Below, piece by piece: positions 57,502 through 64,000 of a stretch of 64,000 nt of DNA (position 1 is its first letter; each line of letters starts with the position of its first letter). Source of the stretch: Neoscytalidium dimidiatum. Taxonomy: Eukaryota; Ascomycota; Dothideomycetes; Botryosphaeriales; Botryosphaeriaceae. The stretch is taken from positions 930,001 through 994,000 of the forward strand of contig CM074706.1 in the NCBI GenBank assembly GCA_037367355.1. The letters run 5' to 3'. Both the position numbers and the translations under genes were made by a program. The notes beneath the pieces were generated by a model. That model did no database searches, had not been told where the DNA came from, and saw nothing but the letters and a program-made list of their open reading frames with translations.

Positions 57502-58339
57502 CTAAGCCGACGTCTCGTCCAGCACTGAGTAAGGCTGCTCGCCAGGAGCGCCCTTGTCCTTGGGCTGCGCCGCGTCGAGGGTGCTCTGCTGCGCGTGCCT
57601 CTGGAAAGTCTGCTCCCCGACGCGGCCGGGGTCGTTCTTGGTGCCGATTTCGTTATTAAAGCTAGCATTAGGCGCGTTATCGGAAATACCGCCCTCGGTG
57701 ACGTTCTTGCCCTTTGGTTTCTGGTCCTTCTCGTGCAACTTGCCGGCGCTGAAGGCCGTGGGGGCGGTGCCAGCGTTGGCTGAACTACGGTTGCTGTAGC
57801 CGGGACCGCCTGTAGCATCCTCGGACCCGGTTGAGGTGTCCCTGGTGCTGTAAGTCGGTCCCCTCCCGGCGTCCTTGCCGAGACCGCGCCCGGCGTTCAG
57901 TTGAGACTGCTCGGTCCACTCCTGCTGAGCATCACGCGTCTCCGCGTCCGGAGCAGGATCCAGGGTGCGGGCGGCTGATGTGTCGGTAGTGTTGGTCGTG
58001 GTGCCCGCGCTATTCTGCGACGTCAGGCCGACCTTGGGGTTGCCAGCGGCAAAGGAGCCCTGGTTCTTGAGGGACTCAGCGCCGAGAGAGTCACTGGTGA
58101 CGACGCCAGTGCCCTCGGCAATCTGGGGTGCGTTGGGGTCTGTGACCTGGATATCACGTCAGCCGCTGCCTTGCATTCATGATTGCATTGCAGTTGAAAC
58201 ACGGCTTGTGTGACCGGGCGCTCTATTGTGCAGATCCTTGTGCTGCTATGCAGAATAATTGCCATGCACACCACCAATGGCTGGAGGGGGGATCCTAGAG
58301 CTGAAGCTGACGTACCTTCTGTCCGGCAGAGGAAGGCAT
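57502..58339 (-). CDS. Hydrophilic, intrinsically disordered protein (hydrophilin-like), unknown function
   Basis: Exons 58339-58316 and 58146-57502 give 222 residues. The first exon codes only MPSSAGQK. The frame was read through by hand and has no stop: VTDPNAPQIAEGTGVVTSDS, then repeated Asn/Gly/Ser/Thr/Asp-rich segments, and an end GAPGEQPYSVLDETSA. There is no Cys, only one Trp and no hydrophobic core, so it should be disordered; Gly, Ala, Ser, Thr, Asp and Gln dominate, resembling hydrophilin or LEA-like stress proteins. This is resemblance of composition, not homology. Codons are strongly C/G-ending, which supports real and possibly strong expression. The intron is 169 nt (GTACGT to ATCCAG). 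It is followed on the same strand by another small hydrophilic gene. Confidence 0.75.
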
Positions 58340-59107
58340 AATGCTCGTGAAAGGGGGTTGGATTATAGGTCGTAAGGTTACTGGGGCTAAATGCGAAAGT
58401 TTTGGACGTTGGATGAGGACGTAGAGAGTCTCAGGTTTGCAATGTTGCTGTGAAGGAGAGGGATCGTGGCTGGAGGTTGGAGGAATATATGCCCTTACAG
58501 GCGCCATCCACCTCTGTTATGACGTAACATGTGCATCGACAGTGGAGGCATCCGGTCTTGCTCCCGTGCGCCAGTGTGGTAGGCTGGTGCACCAGCGGCA
58601 GACGCAATCCACCCCGCTAAGCCATGGATCGGCCGTTTCGCAGAACGATCACCGTATTCAATATTCCTACTGGATTCTGGTATGGCAATCTGGCAGAATT
58701 CGATTTTCTTCCATATTTCGAAGGCAAAGAAGCAGGAAAAGTTAAGACCTGCCACCGAAGGATTTCTAAGCATAGGATTATTGTGCCACGTATGGTCGGG
58801 TCTTCAGAGCATTGTCTTGAGGGTACCTTTCACGTGTGGGCGAATATTTTTTTAAGCCACACCTTCTCTCTTCAAAAATGGGAACCACTTTTTATATGAT
58901 CTTTATGAAGGAGCATCATCGTACAGCACATCGTCATTAATCATTCAATTGGTCTCATGCCATGATATCTATAATACACTTAACGTGTCCCGTTTTCGCC
59001 TTTTGAACCGAGTTTAAGCAGTAACAACTGCAAAATGTGCGGACAAGCCAGTTCATGGTCGTCGCAAAGCATTAACCATATACCCCACAGTCGCCCTCTG
59101 CACATCT
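58340..59107. other. Spacer between two small hydrophilic genes
   Basis: Contains the promoter of the 57.5-58.3 kb gene and the 3' region of the next. A plus-strand frame at 58624-58899 is only 91 codons, AT-rich and featureless, and is not accepted as a gene. Confidence 0.4.
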
Positions 59108-59499
59108 TTACTTCCTGGTTTCCTCAGTGTTGCTGTGACCCCTCTTGTCGAGGGTAGCAGCGTCGTTGGGAGCGCTACTGAGACCATCCTTGGCGGTCCT
59201 GCCGACGGTGATGTTTTGGTCCTGAGTGGTGGGTTCGCGGAGAGTCTCGGAGGCATTGCCGTACGAGATGTCACCAGAAACCTGGCCAGAGCCGACATTG
59301 ACGTTGCGGGCATCCGCTGACTGCCAGTCGGACGAGGTGGGAGGCTGGTCGGGAAGAGGCAGGTTGGCCTTGCGTTCCTCGACAGTCTTGCTGTTGGCGC
59401 TGTCGACACCGGTGATGGGGCTGTATTTTGTCAGGATTGTGATCAATTTCGAGCGTATTTTGGTTGAACTGAGACTTACACGTTGTTGGCGACGGTCAT
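59108..59499 (-). CDS. Small hydrophilic protein, unknown function
   Basis: Exons 59499-59480 and 59420-59108 give 110 residues. The start MTVANNVPITGVDSANSKTV is joined across a 59-nt intron (GTAAGT to AATACAG). The rest is Asp, Asn, Ser, Thr and Gly-rich, for example RNVNVGSGQVSGDISYGNAS and TTQDQNITVGRTAKDGLSS, and ends KRGHSNTEETRK. There is no Cys, one Trp, and no hydrophobic segment, so it should be disordered and soluble. Codon use is C-ending and gene-like. It shares composition and exon design (very short first exon) with its left neighbour, but I see no clear alignable similarity. Function is not known. Confidence 0.7.
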
Positions 59500-60777
59500 G
59501 TTGATGGTGTTTTCGAAGTTGTAGTTGAAGTCGGAAGTTGTCCGGAAATTGAGAAGTTTGTGAGGGTTTGTGTATCACAAAGGTTTTTTGGAGTATGTTG
59601 GATAGATGAGGAAGAATGAAGTGGCGGGAGCGCCGGTGGATGGTTTTGTAGCATGCGCCGTAAGGAATAGCATCAGAGGGGCAATTACCAAAAGCGTGGT
59701 GGGGCGGCCTATGACATCAGACGCGCGCAATGGTCCCGACGCACGCACGCCGCGCTGTGCGAGGGGCTCGGCCTACCTCCACGATGATGTGCACGGCATG
59801 CCCAACCAAGGCGCCAAAGATCGGTGATTCAGGAAAGCCCATCGCACCTTGAATCGCCGGGGCACAGCCGCCTGTTGCGCAATTTCCGCCTTGGCTGCGG
59901 CTCCGTGCCCTTTGCTCCCAGCCATTCCCTCTCCGCCATGACGCAAACCGCCTCCACAAAGCTGAGTTCTCGTATCATGGCTGTCCAAGCTGCCCCTCCA
60001 AATAGCACGGCATTCATCAGCCTCGCTGCGTCTCTAAAGAGGGCGGGGTCCGTGGCTCCGGCCTGAGATCCAAGGCAGCGACGCAGTATGAGCGAATCAG
60101 CCTCATGCACAGCCGAAGGTGACACAAACTACTGCATTCTCACGCCAAAAAAAAAAAAAAAAAAAGCAAGTTGAGCCAACTCGGTCCAAGGCCCTTGGTC
60201 CAATAAACAACACCCTGAGTGCCCACCGTTCTGGGTTCCAGTAGCACCCTCTACGATCGGTTATCGGCCCTGTCCGTCCCTGAACATCACTTGAATCTCG
60301 TCGCCTCTAATGGTTCTTTGGGGATATTGACAAATAAAGGTCGCCATCAAGGCAGCCAATCGAGCCATGTGTCTACTTTCCATCGATGATGGCCAAGGTT
60401 GATGAGGCAGAAACCTGCTAGACGGGAGCGTGCGCTTTGTTATCTCAAGCAGAATCATGTCGCAGCATGCTGCACGACTATTTGATGAGTCAGATCGATT
60501 GCGCCAATGGGAGTTGAATAGCTGAAAGCTGTATTTGAAATACGATTTAAGAAGGAGAGATCTGTCTGAGTGCCCGCTCATAAATTGCCCCATCAGCAAC
60601 GTTCCTTCATCGATATGGGGACTGGGCTGTCAAGGCTGCTCCGGTAGGCCAAATGATTTCACACGCTTGCCTGCAGCCTGAATGTCCCTTGCACCCAGAA
60701 AAGCAGCAGGCAACCTGTGTAATCAAGAACCACGGTCTTGAACCACTTCTTCCATCATCTCGGTATTGCATTAGGCC
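59500..60777. other. Spacer with A19 tract
   Basis: Promoter of the preceding small gene plus the 3' region of the NmrA-like gene. Contains an A19 tract at 60147-60165. Frames such as 59824-60066 and 60261-60599 have no recognisable content. Confidence 0.4.
60147..60165. repeat. A19 homopolymer tract
   Basis: Intergenic poly(A) on the plus strand, without visible flanking duplications. Confidence 0.9.
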
Positions 60778-62213
60778 TCAAGGAACACCAGCCCAGGCTG
60801 CCGCCAACCAATCCCTGAAGCGGGTCATGCGAATATGAGGAAAGTAGCTATTTAGGTTTGGGTCGCTGAAGTCATGCTGCCCGTCAGCCGTAGCAGCGAG
60901 GTTGTACAGCCTCAGTTGGTCCGCGGGCGATGCGGCGATGGCGGCTTGGTATCTCAGCGTCTGAGAGCTTTCTACCGTCGGCTCTGAATAGAACTCCCTG
61001 CCTGTTACATGCTCGTCAGCTGTTGAGCTTTCAGTGGTTTTGTCTCACTGTAAATCACCCACCCCGAACACTTCGAGCGATGGCCACCAGGTCATAGACC
61101 TTGAGCCTTTCCCCGCACATTCGGAACTCTCGTGGCCAGGTAGGCATGTCGAGAGCGGCAACAACCAGCCGTGCCACATCTTGAGCGGCAGTCATGCACA
61201 CGTAAGACGGTTGATTCGCCGAGTCGTACGCAGGAACCTGCGCGGTCATGTACCGAAGGTTCAGAATGTAGCTACCCTCTTGCGAAACGCCAGTCGAGGC
61301 TCCGATACGACCAGCAGCTAAGCCGCCAGGCTGAAAGCGCTCGTAGAGAATGCCACAGACGAAGACGGTCGTCGCTTCAAAGTATGATCGATAGTGTTCG
61401 AGATAGGCCAGAGCGGAAGCCCTGCCACGGTCCAGAGGGTCGTTGTTTGGCCGCACAGATGGAGGGCCCTCGAATTCCGCGGGCGCGAAGCGACGGACTC
61501 CGGCGTTCACTGCAGCCTTCATGAGAGCCAGCTGTGATGGGCCGGTGACTGTTGAAATGATGATGTCGATTCCTGCCAGAGCATGCTCAAGCGAGTTGAG
61601 GTTGTCGTAGTCAGCAATCTGGATTTGGTAGCCTCGGGCCTCGAGATTCGGCTGCGCCTGGAGCAGAGTTAGCCTTTTACGGTTGAAAAAGTAAGCGCTT
61701 GGGGAGCCGGTGAAGAATGAACGATTGAGCCCAAAGCGTAAGATGAATTAGAAGGGTTTCTGATGCTTCGTAGAAGGAGTCCAGATACGAGGCTGGAGAG
61801 GCCGCCGAGATGCAAAAGACCAAGGCAACTTCCGGAAAAGCCCCGCTAATGTAAAGGAACAAGGATGGGGAATAGCCAGGTCTATGCCTCTTTGGAGCAA
61901 GGTGCAGCAATAGAGTCTTTCAGCCATCCGGCGCGCCGTCTCCAAATACGGGCAGACGTCTGCATATTGATCGACCTGAGCAGTTACAGCCGTATTGGTC
62001 CTCACTCCACAGGTAGCTCAGACCTGGGAACCGCTCTGTATGTCTTCGGCGATGGTTGTACGGAGTGGGGCTGGAGAAACACTCACTGTGCAGTTGAAAC
62101 AAAGTCACACTTACCCTCCTTGAGAGCAAAACAAGTTGATGGCTTGTCTCTTCTCTAACGTAGTGCGCGATAAGCTGTGCCAAGCCGCTGGTCCCTGCGA
62201 CTGCGATACGCAT
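60778..62213 (-). CDS. NmrA-like / isoflavone-reductase-like NAD(P)-binding protein
   Basis: Three exons, 62213-62115, 61657-61063 and 61001-60778, give 305 residues, the usual size. The N-terminus MRIAVAGTSGLAQLIAHYV is a Rossmann nucleotide-binding loop of the GTxGxA form. Exon 2 continues AQPNLEARGYQIQIADYDNL, the variable link, then ISTVTGPSQLALMKAAVNAG with VRRFAPAEFEG, the conserved block of fungal NmrA-like reductases. Exon 3 gives REFYSEPTVESSQTLRYQAA and an end FPHIRMTRFRDWLAAAWAGV. Members range from reductases of small aromatic compounds to redox-sensing co-repressors; the role here is unknown. The first intron, about 457 nt, is long for this genome and holds no obvious extra exon. 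The fold call is secure, the third exon somewhat less. Confidence 0.85.
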
Positions 62214-63085
62214 GATGCTGGAGAGGTTTTGACTGACCGGTGTGGGGAGGGTGCGGCAATCTCGGTGCGATGGTTTTCGGGTTAAATAGTTGAGTGTCTC
62301 TTCAGCGACCGCGAAGTGCGATGTGTAGCAGTTGACTGCCGCGCAAGATTTCCAATCCACCCCAGCAACAGGAACCTTGAGGCCGCCCACAAAGCTTGAC
62401 TCACGGGATATGCCACTATCCGGACGGCTAGCAGGGCACTCACATGTGACTTATAGAGAGGCTATTATCTCATCCCGCTCTCACGATCGAAGTCGGCCGA
62501 TAGTTACAGATCGGGGAACAGGTACTGAACAGTGTAGGCCAGTCAATAAGAGAGTGAGGACGGTGGTGTTACAATCAGCATCACGCTGAGCAGCAGCCTC
62601 CGGGGAATAAAGGAGACGATTCCGAAAGGGCGAGGCAAGAGTTCAATGATCCAGGGTAGCGGCTTCGAGGATCCACTGACAGGTGTCGATGGGGCTCTGA
62701 ACCAAATATGGAGCTGCTGCTGCCTAGGATTGTGGTCCCGCGACGATATGCCAGTGGACATGGGCAGGAGCTGTGTTGTAGCGAGTCAAAGTGAATTTAC
62801 GTGGTGGTTGGTCCTGAATTGACCGAGACATTCGTGCTGCGGCTCACCATAATCCCAAAACCGCGAGTAGAAGGGTTCAAGGAGGCGATTTCCGGCAATC
62901 TGGAAACTGGAAATCCCGCGGCCGCGGTGGTCCCGCCCGGAATAGCTTGTGTGGCTTGCTGGCTGGCGAAAGCCCAGAGAATCTCACAAGGACGCATGGC
63001 CTCTACCTGACTCAGGAACAGTTGCCGCAGCCAAAATTTCCACAGCCGGTGAAGTAGTACCGCCAACTTGGTTTGGAAAATGGCC

Positions 63086-63129
63086 CCGAGGCGGTCCGCC
63101 CAGGCGCCATACGTTTGCGTCCGCCTCGG
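63086..63129. repeat. Separated inverted repeat CCGAGGCGG ... CCGCCTCGG
   Basis: Perfect 9-bp arms at 63086-63094 and 63121-63129 with a 26-bp centre. CGG/CCG ends recall binding sites of Zn2Cys6 fungal regulators, though the spacing is unusual. Confidence 0.6.
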
Positions 63130-63601
63130 AATCTGGTGGCGGTAAAAATATCCGACCGTTACGGACCATGCTGCCCAGGCCGCGTGGGGTCCAAAGATTG
63201 TGATGGTGATGGAGGGTGGACTAGAATTGGGCCACTAGCAAACCATAGCTTATTACGTCTGATTGGTTGTAAATAGCGAGATGAGGACAAGGGCGGGTGA
63301 TCTTTGAGACGAATCCCTACTACACACTCATATGGTGTCTTGGAGGCTGAAATACAGGCGGCCAATTAAGCTGCAAGATGCCTTTCGGAAGAGACGTTCG
63401 TGACCATCAACATGGCCTGATGACCGGACAGACGCGGCTAGGAGAACTGCACCGCAGTCGCGTCCCACGCCGCCACTAGCGGTGATAACAGTAGCGGTGA
63501 CCTCTGGATCGGCAGCAGACCGAGTCTTACGGTGTCTCCTCTCTCTGCTGTAGCCTGCGACAGCCCTATCCGTTGAGAAGTACATGACAAAGATCTGCAC
63601 C

Positions 63602-63618
63602 AAAAAAAAAAAAAAAAA
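63602..63618. repeat. A17 homopolymer tract
   Basis: Intergenic poly(A) near the right end. Confidence 0.9.
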
Positions 63619-63748
63619 GCCTGTAGCTACCTACAGCGAGGTGCAAGAAGGGTATGACCAGCCGTGATTGGAGCGACCAAAGGACTGAACACTGTCGACG
63701 AGACGAAGGTGGAGAATTCTTACAAAGGGAATCAGGGAGACCCAGAGC

Positions 63749-63770
63749 TTTTTTTTTTTTGGGGGGGGGG
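63749..63770. repeat. T12-G10 homopolymer junction
   Basis: Twelve T followed directly by ten G. A G10 run is rare in this window and could form quadruplex-like structure or be a sequencing-difficult site. Confidence 0.85.
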
Positions 63771-64000
63771 AGCTGCAGAAGGCTGTACCGCACATTGAAG
63801 CCAGGAAAGCAGCAGGAAAGGGCCGAATCGGAATGCGAGGTCAGCATGCCCAGGACGGGGTTGCGGAGTGCCATTTCGACCGTCCGGACGTCTGCCTAAG
63901 CTGCTGTGAGATGAGAGGCAAAAAACTGATTCAGGTACGGCGGAGGTTGACAAGAAGACGCAGCAGGCCAATGGATCTATTGGGAAGACTTGAGAAATGA

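Larger units (their letters stand above)
62214..64000. other. Right-end noncoding region
   Basis: The promoter of the NmrA-like gene lies at the left. The rest has no ORF that I can support; frames at 62797-63066, 63328-63603 and 63566-63971 are short, compositionally odd and do not extend by splicing. Contains an A17 tract at 63602-63618, an adjacent T12G10 run at 63749-63770, and a CCGAGGCGG/CCGCCTCGG dyad. A promoter for a gene beyond the window is possible. Confidence 0.4.

Noticed and set aside
58624..58899. 91-codon plus-strand frame between the small hydrophilic genes
   Set aside because: Short, AT-rich codons, lies in the upstream region of a neighbouring gene, and has no recognisable content.

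Overview
The window is nuclear DNA of a filamentous ascomycete (Pezizomycotina). The evidence is many short spliceosomal introns (about 50-190 nt, GTRAGY-type donors, CTRAY-type branch sites close to the acceptor), GC-rich third codon positions in genes against AT-richer spacers, single-gene transcription units on both strands, and typical filamentous-fungal families (ENA sodium ATPase, copper-fist regulator, Anp1, GMC oxidoreductase, NmrA-like protein). A Dothideomycete such as a Botryosphaeriales species is my guess from overall protein flavour; nothing here proves it.

Layout, left to right. A 5'-truncated AhpC/TSA-like gene is followed by glutathione-dependent formaldehyde dehydrogenase (six exons), a SET-domain protein and, convergent to it, a secreted GMC oxidoreductase (six exons). 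Then comes an ENA-type P-type ATPase whose upstream region carries four PacC-type hexamers. A gene-poor stretch of about 4.5 kb leads to a large leucine-rich-repeat protein that looks like a fungal PPP1R37-type protein-phosphatase-1 regulator, ribosomal protein L5 with a leader intron, and a copper-fist transcription factor. Next are the Golgi mannosyltransferase subunit Anp1, two tandem genes with mitochondrial presequence-like starts and unknown function, the KEOPS subunit Pcc1 divergent from a small conserved fungal protein, a second gene-poor stretch, an F-box protein, and an Smr-domain protein with an ambiguous 3' end. Nup192, a WGR-like nuclear protein candidate, an FAD amine oxidase with a 32-nt exon, Erv41, two small hydrophilic two-exon genes, and an NmrA-like oxidoreductase complete the set. 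The last 1.8 kb has no supportable gene.

The genes do not form one pathway or an obvious secondary-metabolite cluster; this is ordinary mixed chromosomal content. Exon structures were assembled by hand: every multi-exon model gives an uninterrupted frame and a total length divisible by three, but no transcript evidence was available. I found no convincing tRNA, rRNA, CRISPR array, intact transposon or viral element. The most interesting items are a possible intron-retention switch that adds or removes a C-terminal CaaX box on the Smr protein, the PP1-regulator-like LRR protein, the unresolved boundary between the two mitochondrial-type genes, and two micro-exons.
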